Below the pieces are notes generated by a model. The model was not told where the DNA came from, searched no databases, and worked only from the letters and a program-made list of their open reading frames with translations. A program made the translations under genes and the position numbers. This document shows positions 31,750 through 41,005 of a DNA stretch of 64,000 bases, piece by piece. This DNA is from Streptomyces sp. TRM70350 (GTDB lineage: Bacteria; Actinomycetota; Actinomycetes; Streptomycetales; Streptomycetaceae). Location: contig NZ_JAHUXH010000002.1 in NCBI RefSeq assembly GCF_019219825.1, positions 496,001 through 560,000 on the forward strand, read 5' to 3'. Numbering within the stretch: the stretch's first letter is position 1; each line of letters begins with the position of its first letter.

Positions 31750-31771
31750 GTTCACCCTGGGTTCCCCACTG
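31750..31771 (+). promoter_or_regulatory. Second PHO-box-like site, facing the aldolase gene
   Basis: GTTCACCCTGG and GTTCCCCACTG follow each other directly on the plus strand, 53 bp before the aldolase start. The first unit fits the PhoP unit well; the second deviates at one conserved base. Together with the site at 31643-31664 it makes a divergent PhoP-controlled region plausible. Confidence 0.55.
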
Positions 31772-31823
31772 CAGTGCGCCCGCGCCGGGACGCGGCGGGG
31801 GGTCCGCCTGGCAGGATCGCGGC

Positions 31824-32498
31824 ATGGCTGAACAGTGGTGGGAGCAGCGCGATGCGCGGGAGGAGGCCCGGGCCTGGGACGAGCTCGTGGCCACGGCCCG
31901 CCGGACCGTCTCCGACGGCCTGGTCGTCGGTACGTCCGGCAATGTCTCCGTACGGGTCGGGGACACGATCCTGGTCACCCCGTCGGGCGTCCCCTACGAC
32001 CGGCTCACGCCGGACGACATGACCGGCGTCGACCTCGACGGGCGGCAGGTGCGCGGCACGCTCGTACCGACCAGCGAACTGCCCATGCATCTCGCCGTCT
32101 ACCGCACCACCGACGCCCGCGCCGTCGTCCACACCCACGCCGTGCACGCCACCGCCGTCTCCACGCTCGTCCCCGAGCTCCCGGTGATCCACTACATGGC
32201 CGCCGCGCTCGGCGGCCCCGTCCGGGTCGCCCCCTACGCCACGTACGGCACCGACGAGTTGGCCGAGAACATGCTCCGCGCCCTCGCCGACCGCTCCGGC
32301 TGCCTCCTCCAGAACCACGGCACCATCACCTACGGCACGACCCTTACCCAGGCCTACGACCGCACGGCCCAGCTGGAGTGGATGTGCCACCTGTGGCTGA
32401 CGGCGTCCTCCGTGCCCGGCCTGTCGCCGTCCCTGCTGTCGGAGGAGCAGCTGAAAGAGGTGGGTGAGCGGCTTCGGGGGTATGGGCAGCGCGGATGA
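31824..32498 (+). CDS. Class II aldolase/adducin family protein
   Basis: A 224-residue zinc aldolase resembling L-fuculose-phosphate aldolase. Signatures: DGLVVGTSGNVSVRVGDTIL, VTPSGVPYDRLTPDDMTGVD, SELPMHLAVYRTTDARAVVH, the zinc histidines in VVHTHAVHATA, and LLQNHGTITYGTTLTQAYDR. It probably cleaves a sugar phosphate or removes the side chain of a similar compound. AGGAT sits 7 bases before the ATG and could be a -10 box of a leaderless transcript. It is divergent from pit and shares its regulatory region. Confidence 0.88.
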   Translation: MAEQWWEQRDAREEARAWDELVATARRTVSDGLVVGTSGNVSVRVGDTILVTPSGVPYDRLTPDDMTGVDLDGRQVRGTLVPTSELPMHLAVYRTTDARAVVHTHAVHATAVSTLVPELPVIHYMAAALGGPVRVAPYATYGTDELAENMLRALADRSGCLLQNHGTITYGTTLTQAYDRTAQLEWMCHLWLTASSVPGLSPSLLSEEQLKEVGERLRGYGQRG

Positions 32499-32632
32499 GG
32501 CGCGGGGCCGGGAGGACGTCGACCCCGCCCCGTGGCGCCGGACCCTCGGAACAACCCCCTGGCGCGCCAGGCCGCGCCACCCCGTCCGCCCTCCCGCTGG
32601 CCCCCGGGCCGGTCGGACAGGACACTGGATCC

Positions 32633-33760
32633 GTGCGCACTGTCAAAGCGACGGCCGCTGCCGTCACCGCCATGACGGTGGCCGGGGCCGCAGCCGTGGC
32701 CGTCGGCCGGTTCGCCAGTGATGCCGCGCTGAAGGCGCCGCCCGGTCGGCCCCTGCCCACGGAGCCCCGGCTCACCGTGCACGGCACGGCCGCCGGCCGC
32801 GTCACCCTCACCCGCGCCCTCGCTTCCCTGCGCCCCGGCAGCTACGGCCTCGCCGGCAACGGCTCCCACGCGGTCGTCGGCCCTGTCCTGGAGTCGGCGC
32901 CGCACCCCCCGGACTCCGTCGTACGCCGCCTGGAGCGCGTCACCCACGGCACCCTGGAGCCCGGCGACAAGGTCTGGCTCACCCCGGGCCTGCACATCGG
33001 CGACCCCGCCACCGCCCTCGGCCTGGACCACACCGACGTCGACATACCCGGCGAACTGGGGCCCCTGCCCGCCTGGTTCGTGCCCGGCGCCCGGGACACC
33101 TGGGTCATCACCGTGCACGGCCTGGGCACCACCCGCGAACACCCCATGAACCTCATGGAGTTCCTGCACAGCCTGCGCTTCCCGGTGCTCGACCTCTCCT
33201 ACCGCGGCGACCTCGGCGCCCCCCGCTCTCCCGACGGCCTGAACCACCTCGGCGAGACCGAGTGGCGCGACCTGGACGCGGCGATCCACCACGCCACCGG
33301 CCACGGCGCCCAACGCGTCGTCCTCTACGGCTGGTCCACCGGCGCCACCATGGCCCTGCGCGCCGCCGCGCATTCCTCGGTACGGGACCGCGTCCGCGGA
33401 CTCGTCCTCGACTCCCCGGTCCTCAACTGGGAGGCGACCCTGCGCGCCCTCGCCGCTGCCCGGCGCACCCCGAGCCCGCTGCTGCCGCTGGCCGTCCGCG
33501 CCGCCCAGGGCCGCACCGGCCTGCACGGCGACCGCATCGACGAGGCCGCCCACCCCGAGCGGCTGACGATCCCGACGCTGATCTTCCACGGCCCCGACGA
33601 CACGGTGGCCCCCTGGGCCTTCTCCCGCCGCCTGGCCGACCGCCGCCCCGACCTGGTCGCCCTCCACACCGTCCGGCAGGCCCCGCACCACGCCATGTGG
33701 AACGCCGACCCGTCCAGCTACGAGGAAGCCCTCCGACGCTTCCTCACGCCGCTGATGTGA
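32633..33760 (+). CDS. Alpha/beta hydrolase with N-terminal membrane or signal segment
   Basis: A 375-residue hydrolase. The first 25 residues (TVKATAAAVTAMTVAGAAAV) are a signal peptide or anchor. The fold shows WVITVHGLGTTREH (oxyanion region), nucleophile serine in LYGWSTGATMALRAA, an acid in FHGPDDTVAP and a histidine in APHHAMWN. It resembles BAAT/acyl-CoA thioesterase-like or dienelactone-hydrolase-like enzymes. GTG at 32633 is preferred because the family begins MRTVKA; the longer frame from 32495 would overlap the aldolase gene. The substrate is unknown. Confidence 0.85.
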   Translation: MRTVKATAAAVTAMTVAGAAAVAVGRFASDAALKAPPGRPLPTEPRLTVHGTAAGRVTLTRALASLRPGSYGLAGNGSHAVVGPVLESAPHPPDSVVRRLERVTHGTLEPGDKVWLTPGLHIGDPATALGLDHTDVDIPGELGPLPAWFVPGARDTWVITVHGLGTTREHPMNLMEFLHSLRFPVLDLSYRGDLGAPRSPDGLNHLGETEWRDLDAAIHHATGHGAQRVVLYGWSTGATMALRAAAHSSVRDRVRGLVLDSPVLNWEATLRALAAARRTPSPLLPLAVRAAQGRTGLHGDRIDEAAHPERLTIPTLIFHGPDDTVAPWAFSRRLADRRPDLVALHTVRQAPHHAMWNADPSSYEEALRRFLTPLM

Positions 33761-34031
33761 CACGGCGGCCCTCCCGCCGTGCCGCCGCGACGGGGCCCGG
33801 CCACTCTGCCGCGCGCCCCGGTGACGAACCCGGGGCCACCGCCGCCGCAACTCCCTCTCCCTGCTCCCCGCGCACACTCCCACCAGCCCCGCCCCACGGT
33901 TCCGTTTAACGCCGTACCACTGTCCGGATTTCGGCCGGTACCCGCTCACGGGGCCCGTCCCTTGGCCACTCCCGTCGCCGCGTGTGACATTCCGTTTGGG
34001 TTTTCGGACCGTCAACCGGAAGACTGCACCC

Positions 34032-35462
34032 GTGACGTCCCGTATCCCGCGCGACTCCAGGCTCCGACTCGTCCGCCCACGACCCCTGGCCGCCGCCCCC
34101 CGAGCGATGAACCAGCGGCGCTCGCGCCGCCCCGTCCCCCGGCCCCCGGAGGGCACACCGGCCCCCGCGGAGCTGGCCGGAATGGCGCGCTCCCGGCTGG
34201 CCGGCGCGGCCCGCGTCGCCCGCTGGGCCGACGCCGCCCTGCGCCCCGGCAAGGGCAACGCCACCTCCGACGGCAAGGCCACCCTCGCCGACGCGACCGC
34301 CGAACGGGCCGCCGAGGAACTGGGCCTGACGCCGGCCCAGGTCCGCGCCGAGTGGGACACCGCCCGCCTCGCCGGGCTCGTCGAGGTGCACGGCGACAGC
34401 GCCCGCCCCGGCTGGCGGCTGCGCGCCTGGCACCGCGACGACACCGCCGTCCTGCGCGGCTGGGTCGCCCTCTTCGACGCCTGGTCGCTCGCCCACCCGG
34501 AACCCGCCGACCACGAGCCCGCCGCCGTCGCCGAGGTCGTCTCGGCGATGCCTCAGGTGCTCTCCTTCCTCCAGCTCTCGGCCGGCCCCGTCCCCGTCGA
34601 GCAACTCCTCGACCTCCTCCAACAGCGCGTCAGGGAACTGCGCACCGAACGCTGCGAAGTCCCCTACGGCCCCCAGCGCGAACCCGCGAGCCCCCCGGCC
34701 CCCGGCACCGCGCCCCCCGTCGACGCCGAGCCCGAGGACACCGAACTCGCCCCGCTCCTGGACTGGGCCCTGCACGCCCTCGCCTCCGTCGGCGCCCTCA
34801 CCTACGGCGCCGGACAGGCCACCCTCACCCCGCTGGGCAGCTGGGCGGTCTGGGTCAAGCTGGAGCAGATCTGCGTCGCCGCGCAGAGCCCCGCCGGGAA
34901 CATCGAGGCCGCCGCCGAGGACATGCTGCGCGGCTGCGCCCAGCTACGGCCCAACGCCGCCCGCGCCGAGTACCGCGCCTGGCTCGCGGCACGCCCTGTC
35001 GGCAGCGCCGTCACCGAGCTCCTCGACGCCGCCCGCGGCGAGGACGCCCTGCTGCGCGGCCTGGCCTTCGAGGCGCTGCGCGTCGTCGGCGCCCCCGCCG
35101 AGCCCGACGTACGCGCCGTGCTCGACGAGCCGACCCTGCGGCCGTACGCCCTGCTGTGGCTCGCGGAGCACGACGGTGCCGACCCCGAGGACGCCCACGA
35201 GGTGCTCACCCGGGAGGAGGCCACCTGGCTGTGGGTCGACACGGCCGCCGCCGTCGCCGACCACGGCGAGGCACCGCTCCTGGTACGGCATCTGGAGTCC
35301 GCCGTGCAGCCGACCGTGCCCGCCCTGCTCGACGAGGTGCGTGCCGTGGGCCACCCGCGCACCGTGCAGGTCCTGGTCGCGCTGGCCGCGGCGCACCCCG
35401 ACCCCGCCCTGGCCAAAGTCGTGCGCCGCGCGGCCTTCCAGGTGCACACCGGGGGCAGCTGA
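34032..35462 (+). CDS. Large conserved-looking protein of unknown function
   Basis: A 476-residue soluble protein. An Arg/Pro-rich N-terminus (1-55) is followed by an all-helical region (RSRLAGAARVARWADAAL, ERAAEELGLTPAQVRAEWD) that looks like a winged-helix or HTH pair. The C-terminal half contains HEAT-like repeats (LLRGLAFEALRVVGAPAEPD, LLVRHLESAVQPTVPALLDE, VQVLVALAAAHPDPALAKVV). No enzyme motif was seen. GTG at 34032 is chosen because AAGACT lies 6 bases ahead, the spacing of a leaderless start; ATG at 34107 is an alternative. It lies alone between a hydrolase and a convergent VOC gene. Confidence 0.7.
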   Translation: MTSRIPRDSRLRLVRPRPLAAAPRAMNQRRSRRPVPRPPEGTPAPAELAGMARSRLAGAARVARWADAALRPGKGNATSDGKATLADATAERAAEELGLTPAQVRAEWDTARLAGLVEVHGDSARPGWRLRAWHRDDTAVLRGWVALFDAWSLAHPEPADHEPAAVAEVVSAMPQVLSFLQLSAGPVPVEQLLDLLQQRVRELRTERCEVPYGPQREPASPPAPGTAPPVDAEPEDTELAPLLDWALHALASVGALTYGAGQATLTPLGSWAVWVKLEQICVAAQSPAGNIEAAAEDMLRGCAQLRPNAARAEYRAWLAARPVGSAVTELLDAARGEDALLRGLAFEALRVVGAPAEPDVRAVLDEPTLRPYALLWLAEHDGADPEDAHEVLTREEATWLWVDTAAAVADHGEAPLLVRHLESAVQPTVPALLDEVRAVGHPRTVQVLVALAAAHPDPALAKVVRRAAFQVHTGGS

Positions 35463-35492
35463 GGCCGTTCGGCCGCCGGTCCGCGGCGTGGG

Positions 35493-35906
35493 TCAGTCGG
35501 CTATCCGCGGCGCGTACGTGCCGAAGCTCCAGACATTGCCCTCGGCGTCCCGGGCCATGTAGTCCCGCGAGCCGTAGTCCTGGTCCGTCGGGGGCATCAG
35601 GATCTCCACGCCGTGGTCCACGGCCCGCTGGTGGTGTGCGTCGACGTCGTCCACGACGACATACACCCCGACCGGGCCCGCGTCCTTCATCACCGTGTCG
35701 TAGAGGCCGCCGCGGCCCTTCGAGCCGATCATCACCGCGCCGTTGCCCTGCGCCAGCTCGGCGTGCGTCACCGTGCCGCCCTCGCCCTCGTACACGGCCA
35801 GCTCCGTGAAGCCCAGGGCCTCCGTGAGCTGCTTGATCGCCGCCTTCGCGTCCGCGTACATCAGCGTCGGGTAGATGCTCGGACCGCGACCGCTCGTGCC
35901 TGCCAT
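35493..35906 (-). CDS. VOC (glyoxalase/bleomycin-resistance/PhnB) family protein
   Basis: A 137-residue vicinal-oxygen-chelate fold protein. It reads SIYPTLMYADAKAAIKQLTE, GFTELAVYEGEGGTVTHAEL, GVYVVVDDVDAHHQRAVDHG and SRDYMARDAEGNVWSFGTYA. This is the PhnB/YcgJ-like branch, with D-P-E-G-N-type end motif replaced by DAEGNVW. The ATG at 35906 lies 8 bases from AGGAG. It converges with the unknown gene ending at 35462. Specific substrate unknown. Confidence 0.85.
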   Translation of the reverse strand: MAGTSGRGPSIYPTLMYADAKAAIKQLTEALGFTELAVYEGEGGTVTHAELAQGNGAVMIGSKGRGGLYDTVMKDAGPVGVYVVVDDVDAHHQRAVDHGVEILMPPTDQDYGSRDYMARDAEGNVWSFGTYAPRIAD

Positions 35907-36363
35907 GCCGATCACTCCTTTGTGCGTCGGGCCGGAAAATCAGTCGGATGTCGTGGGTGGTCTCACTGGTGGACTGGTGAACTGGTGGATCAGCAGGTGA
36001 TCCGTCTGCCGGATCCGGCCGGTGCATTCATCCTGGCACCCGCCACTGACAACGCCATCTGACCTGCGCGGAAGCCTCAGTTGAAGGTGTCGCGCCCGGC
36101 CATGTCCCCGGTCCGGTACCCCTGCCGGAACCACGCCTACCGCTGTGCCCCCGACGGTCGCCCTGCCGCCGAGGATCCCCCTCTGCCGCACCTCCCCCTG
36201 GCACCATCCTCACCGCCCAAGTCGCCAGGCGCCGGGGGCGAACGTCCGAACGGGCGACGCACCCACCGCGGGCCCGCCACCTCCCGGCGGCACCCCGCAC
36301 CCCTGACTAGGCTCTGCGCCTGTCCGCGAGCACGGTTCGAGCACGGTTGTCGAAGGGAGCCCG
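35907..36363. other. Gene-free stretch with short GGTGAACT-type repeats and a promoter
   Basis: At about 35950-35985 the motif CTGGTGGA/CTGGTGAA occurs three times in a row. The rest shows no convincing reading frame. Near the right end TAGGCT (36308-36313) is a good -10 box for the PQQ-like gene at 36364. Confidence 0.5.
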
Positions 36364-37389
36364 GTGGTCGTTCTTCCGGCCGAGGCGATGCCGACCCGTC
36401 CCCTCTCCCCGGACACGGAACCCGCCGTCCCCGCGCCCCCGCGCCGCGGACCCCGCCGTCGCCTGACAGCCTTGGCCGCCCTTCTCCTCACGGCTCCTCT
36501 CCTCGCCGCCGCCCACCAGGCCCGCCCGGCTCCTTATGGAGACCGCCTCACCGTGCACGCGCGCGTGCAGGACACCACCCCGCACCTGCGCATCGACAGG
36601 GCGGCAGTCGAGGCGTACGACCACGCCACCGGAGAAGTCCGCTGGCGCTACACCCGCGAAGGCCGCCGTCCCCTGGCCGTACTTCCCGCGCGCGAGGAGG
36701 CGATCACGCTCTGGGACGACGGACTCGTCACCGACACCGACGGCACCTCCGTCCGCTGGCACCGCGCCCTCCCCGCAGCCGCCGACTGGCTCCCGGCCCA
36801 CGGCGGCACCGGCGTCCTGCGTCCCCTCGGTCGCGGCATGCTCGCCGTTGTCACCCCGCGCCGCATCGCCGCGTACCGCACCGCGGACGGCGACCTGCGC
36901 TGGGTGCTGCCCGCCCGCAAGGGATGCGCGTTCCGGCCCGAACGCGCGCTGCACCGGGGCCGAGCCCTGCTCGTCGCCCAGCCCTGCCCACGCGCCGCCT
37001 GGACCGCCCAGCTCGTCGCCGTCGACGACCTCGGCCGGATCACCCCACACCGCACCCCACTCGGCAACGACGCGCCGGGTCGACGCCCCGAAAGCCTGCA
37101 TCCACGTTCAGAAACCCCGCTCCCGGGCTCCGAGGCCCCACCTCTGGAGCCAGCAGCCGTGCTCCCGCGTTCTGGGGCCTTGCTTGCGGGGTCGGCAGCT
37201 GTGTTCCCGCGTTGTGGGGCTTTGCTTGCGGGGTCGGCAGCTGTGCTCCCGGGCTCCGGGTCCCTGCTTCCGGGGTCAGCAGCCGTGCTTCCGCGCACCG
37301 AGGCCCCACCTGCGGGGTCAGCAGCCGCGCTTCCCCGCTCCGAAGGTCCCCGCCCACGCTCCGAAGCCCCACACCCACGCCCGTCCTGA
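36364..37389 (+). CDS. Membrane-anchored PQQ-like beta-propeller protein with repetitive C-terminus
   Basis: A 341-residue protein. A basic stretch (RRGPRRR) and one hydrophobic segment (LTALAALLLTAPLLAAAHQA, about 33-52) anchor or export it. Residues about 60-240 contain PQQ-like blades: VEAYDHATGEVRWRYTREGR, TSVRWHRALPAAADWLPA, IAAYRTADGDLRWVLPARKG. From about residue 263 the protein becomes a 14-residue tandem repeat (AAVLPRSGALLAGS and variants) with no relation to the propeller. The propeller is short (3-4 blades instead of 7-8), so it may be truncated by repeat growth. GAAGGGAG precedes the GTG start. Confidence 0.75.
   Translation: MVVLPAEAMPTRPLSPDTEPAVPAPPRRGPRRRLTALAALLLTAPLLAAAHQARPAPYGDRLTVHARVQDTTPHLRIDRAAVEAYDHATGEVRWRYTREGRRPLAVLPAREEAITLWDDGLVTDTDGTSVRWHRALPAAADWLPAHGGTGVLRPLGRGMLAVVTPRRIAAYRTADGDLRWVLPARKGCAFRPERALHRGRALLVAQPCPRAAWTAQLVAVDDLGRITPHRTPLGNDAPGRRPESLHPRSETPLPGSEAPPLEPAAVLPRSGALLAGSAAVFPRCGALLAGSAAVLPGSGSLLPGSAAVLPRTEAPPAGSAAALPRSEGPRPRSEAPHPRPS
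37153..37345 (+). repeat. 42-bp tandem repeats, about 4.5 copies, in the 3' end of the PQQ-like gene
   Basis: Units code for 14 residues: A-A-V-L/F-P-x-S/C/T-x-x-L/P-x-x-G-S. The middle two units are nearly identical at the DNA level (GGGGCCTTGCTTGCGGGGTC versus GGGGCTTTGCTTGCGGGGTC), while outer units have diverged. This pattern suggests recent slippage. The reading frame is kept. Confidence 0.8.
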
Positions 37390-37760
37390 GCCCCGCACCT
37401 GCGCGCTTCTAAGCCCTGCATTTGCGCACCCGCCCCCCCGAACGCCGACCCCCGCCTGCCGCGCACCCGCCCCCCGAACGCCGACCCCCGCCTCCCGCGC
37501 ACCCGCCCCCCGTGCACCGACCCCTGCCCCCGGCCCCGAACGCCGCCCCGAACGCCGCGCTCCGCCAACCCACACCCGCCCCCGAACGCCCACACCCCCA
37601 AACACCGGCCCACCCCCCACTCCCGGACACCGGCACCCGCCCCACCCACACCCACCCCCCCACTCCCGAACACCGCCGCCGCGCCCGGCACCCCACCCCA
37701 CTCCCCGAACACCGCCCCCACGCCCAGCACCCCACCCCACCCCCGCCCCCGAACACACGA
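37390..37760. repeat. Extremely C-rich, strand-asymmetric low-complexity tract
   Basis: About 370 bp with almost no G runs on the plus strand but many runs of 4-7 C, built from degenerate units such as CGCACCCGCCCCCCGAACGC. It follows directly on the coding repeats and continues their pattern in decayed form. The minus strand is correspondingly G-rich and could form G-quadruplexes. No credible gene is seen; open frames here reflect low complexity. Confidence 0.75.
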
Positions 37761-37790
37761 ACGGAGCAAAAACTGGTTGCACCACCCCGT

Positions 37791-37796
37791 TAGACT
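37791..37796 (+). promoter_or_regulatory. -10 box for a leaderless transcript
   Basis: TAGACT is separated by exactly 6 bases from the ATG at 37803, the geometry of actinobacterial leaderless mRNAs (TANNNT about 7 bp before the start). No clear -35 is visible at the normal distance; an A-rich stretch (CAAAAACTGG) lies at 37767-37776. Confidence 0.55.
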
Positions 37797-37802
37797 GGCC
37801 CC

Positions 37803-37826
37803 ATGGCCATTCTCCTCGCGCATTAG
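37803..37826 (+). CDS. Putative leader peptide MAILLAH upstream of the ABC-F gene
   Basis: A seven-codon open frame begins at the predicted first transcribed base and ends with TAG. Three bases after the stop, GGCGGGA (37829-37835) can pair with TCCCGCC (37853-37859). A ribosome held on the leader would cover the left arm. The ABC-F ribosome binding site (GGAG at 37873) follows the hairpin. This matches the layout of translation-attenuation leaders of ribosome-protection genes. It is an inference from layout; no U-tract terminator is seen. Confidence 0.5.
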   Translation: MAILLAH

Positions 37827-37883
37827 ACGGCGGGAACGTCCTCAGCCGCCCGTCCCGCCACCAACCCGCCCTGGAGTCTGTCC

Positions 37884-39480
<1,597 letters not shown>

Positions 39481-39482
<2 letters not shown>

Positions 39483-39585
39483 TCCCTCGCACCCGGTCCC
39501 GTCGGTCAGTGCGGCTTGATCGAATGGTTGATCCACTGCGTATGGATCATTCGGCCTAGCCGTGATCCATCATCTGTGTGAGATC
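39481..39585. promoter_or_regulatory. Cluster of six GATC sites upstream of gbn
   Basis: GATC begins at 39481, 39518, 39530, 39545, 39564 and 39582, six times in 105 bp. Two more are at 39740 and 39812, still upstream of the gene. Three sites lie in TGATCCA/TGGATCA arms that form an inverted repeat (39529-39549). Gbn-type proteins bind GATC, so this looks like an autoregulatory site. The whole gap 39483-39854 otherwise holds no gene. Confidence 0.65.
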
Positions 39586-39854
39586 TCCTCGTACCCGGGT
39601 GTGTCCTACACCGATTTCCCGGTGCATCCCTTTGTCGACAAGGGTCCGGCCGTATCACCTCCCTGACCTGGCCCTTCGCGGAACAACCCGTTCGGCCGTA
39701 TGCGCACCACTCGACGGAACCACATATTCCACTTGTGGGGATCTGCTCCTGTCGTCAAAACCCTCATCCACGGACCTTGCCGAATGGGTGGCCATGAAGC
39801 GCCGGAGGGGTGATCATGAGGGGACCAGAGCGCACTTCCCATGAGGAGGCACGG

Positions 39855-40076
39855 GTGGCCGAGACTCTGAAGAAGGGCAGCCGGGTGACCGGCGCCGCGC
39901 GCGACAAGCTCGCGGCAGACCTGAAGAAGAAGTACGACGCCGGTGCGAGCATCCGGGCGTTGGCCGAGGAGACCGGCCGCTCGTATGGCTTCGTGCACCG
40001 CATGCTCAGCGAGTCGGGCGTCACGCTCCGTGGGCGTGGCGGGGCGACACGGGGTAAGAAGGCCGCTTCGGCCTGA
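39855..40076 (+). CDS. gbn: GATC-binding nucleoid-associated protein Gbn (Rv1473A-like HTH protein)
   Basis: A 73-residue basic protein. N-terminal ETLKKGSRVTGAARDKLAAD and helix-turn-helix GASIRALAEETGRSYGFVHR, then a Gly/Arg/Lys-rich tail (RGRGGATRGKKAASA). Size, sequence and position match the S. coelicolor protein described as a GATC-binding nucleoid-associated protein (SCO1839 as I recall) and mycobacterial Rv1473A. GTG at 39855 is chosen because GAGGAGG precedes it by 7 bases; ATG at 39816 or earlier lacks such a site. Confidence 0.85.
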   Translation: MAETLKKGSRVTGAARDKLAADLKKKYDAGASIRALAEETGRSYGFVHRMLSESGVTLRGRGGATRGKKAASA

Positions 40077-40208
40077 CGCCCGGGGCGCCCCTCGACTTCG
40101 ATGGTGGCCACCCGGTCGGTCCGGTGATCGGCTGGGTGGTTACTGTGCAGTCACTTATGAGTGCCTCGGTACGGCACTCACGATGACCGCACCCATCGGA
40201 GGCGCCCC

Positions 40209-41000
40209 ATGGCTTCGCTCGACCCGGTACTCGACAAGGACGGCGTACGGCTCACCGTCGACGACGCGATCGCCACGGTGACGCTGACCAACCCGGCCAA
40301 GCGCAACGCGCAGAGCCCCGCTCTGTGGCGGGCGCTGACCGAGGCCGGTCGGCTGCTGCCGGGCACCGTCCGTGTGGTCGTGCTGCGCGCCGAGGGCAAG
40401 TCCTTCTCGGCGGGCCTCGACCGACAGGCCTTCACCCCCGAGGGCTTCGACGGCGAGCCGTCCTTCATCGACCTCGCGCGCGGCAGCGACGAGGAGTTGG
40501 ACGCGACCATCGCCGAGTACCAGGAGGCGTTCACCTGGTGGCGGCGCAGCGACATCGTCTCCATCGCCGCCGTGCAGGGGCATGCCATCGGCGCGGGTTT
40601 CCAGCTCGCCCTCGCCTGTGATCTGCGCGTCGTAGCCGACGACGTGCAGTTCGCCATGCGCGAGACCAGCCTGGGCCTGGTCCCGGACCTGACCGGCACT
40701 CATCCGCTGGTCGGGCTCGTCGGCTACGCCCGCGCGCTGGAGATCTGTGCCACGGGGCGCTTCGTTCACGCGGACGAGGCCGTGCACACCGGTCTGGCGA
40801 ATGTCGCCGTGCCGGCGGCCGAGCTCGACGGTGCGGTCCGCGACCTGGCGGCGGCGCTGCTTGCCGCGCCGCGCGACGCGGTGATCGAGACCAAGGCGTT
40901 GCTGCGCGGCGCGGGGGAGCGGACGTACGAGGACCAGCGCGTCGCCGAACGCGCGGCTCAGGCACGGAGGTTGCGGGACCTCGCGGGCCTGGGCGAGTGA
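40209..41000 (+). CDS. Enoyl-CoA hydratase/isomerase family protein
   Basis: A 263-residue crotonase-fold enzyme. Oxyanion-hole segments are VVVLRAEGKSFSAGLDRQAF and SIAAVQGHAIGAGFQLALAC, followed by LRVVADDVQFAMRETSLGL. The usual catalytic glutamates of true hydratases are not clearly both present: position two carries E in MRETSLGLVPD, the first glutamate site reads GAGFQLAL. It could be a hydratase, isomerase or hydrolase of a CoA ester. GGAGG lies 6 bases before the ATG. Its mycobacterial counterpart by position is echA12 (Rv1472). Confidence 0.88.
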   Translation: MASLDPVLDKDGVRLTVDDAIATVTLTNPAKRNAQSPALWRALTEAGRLLPGTVRVVVLRAEGKSFSAGLDRQAFTPEGFDGEPSFIDLARGSDEELDATIAEYQEAFTWWRRSDIVSIAAVQGHAIGAGFQLALACDLRVVADDVQFAMRETSLGLVPDLTGTHPLVGLVGYARALEICATGRFVHADEAVHTGLANVAVPAAELDGAVRDLAAALLAAPRDAVIETKALLRGAGERTYEDQRVAERAAQARRLRDLAGLGE

Positions 41001-41005
41001 CGCCG

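Noticed and set aside
33779..35809. A 676-residue open frame overlapping the unknown protein gene
   Set aside because: Its translation is almost only Arg, Pro, Ala and Gly, the mark of a shifted frame in GC-rich DNA; the 34032-35462 frame has normal composition.
37153..37345. Possible CRISPR-like array in the repeats of the PQQ-like gene
   Set aside because: The repeats are directly tandem, have no spacers and keep an open reading frame.
39570..39844. Plus-strand 88-codon frame upstream of gbn
   Set aside because: There is no ribosome binding site at its start and the composition does not fit; the region looks like a promoter with GATC sites.
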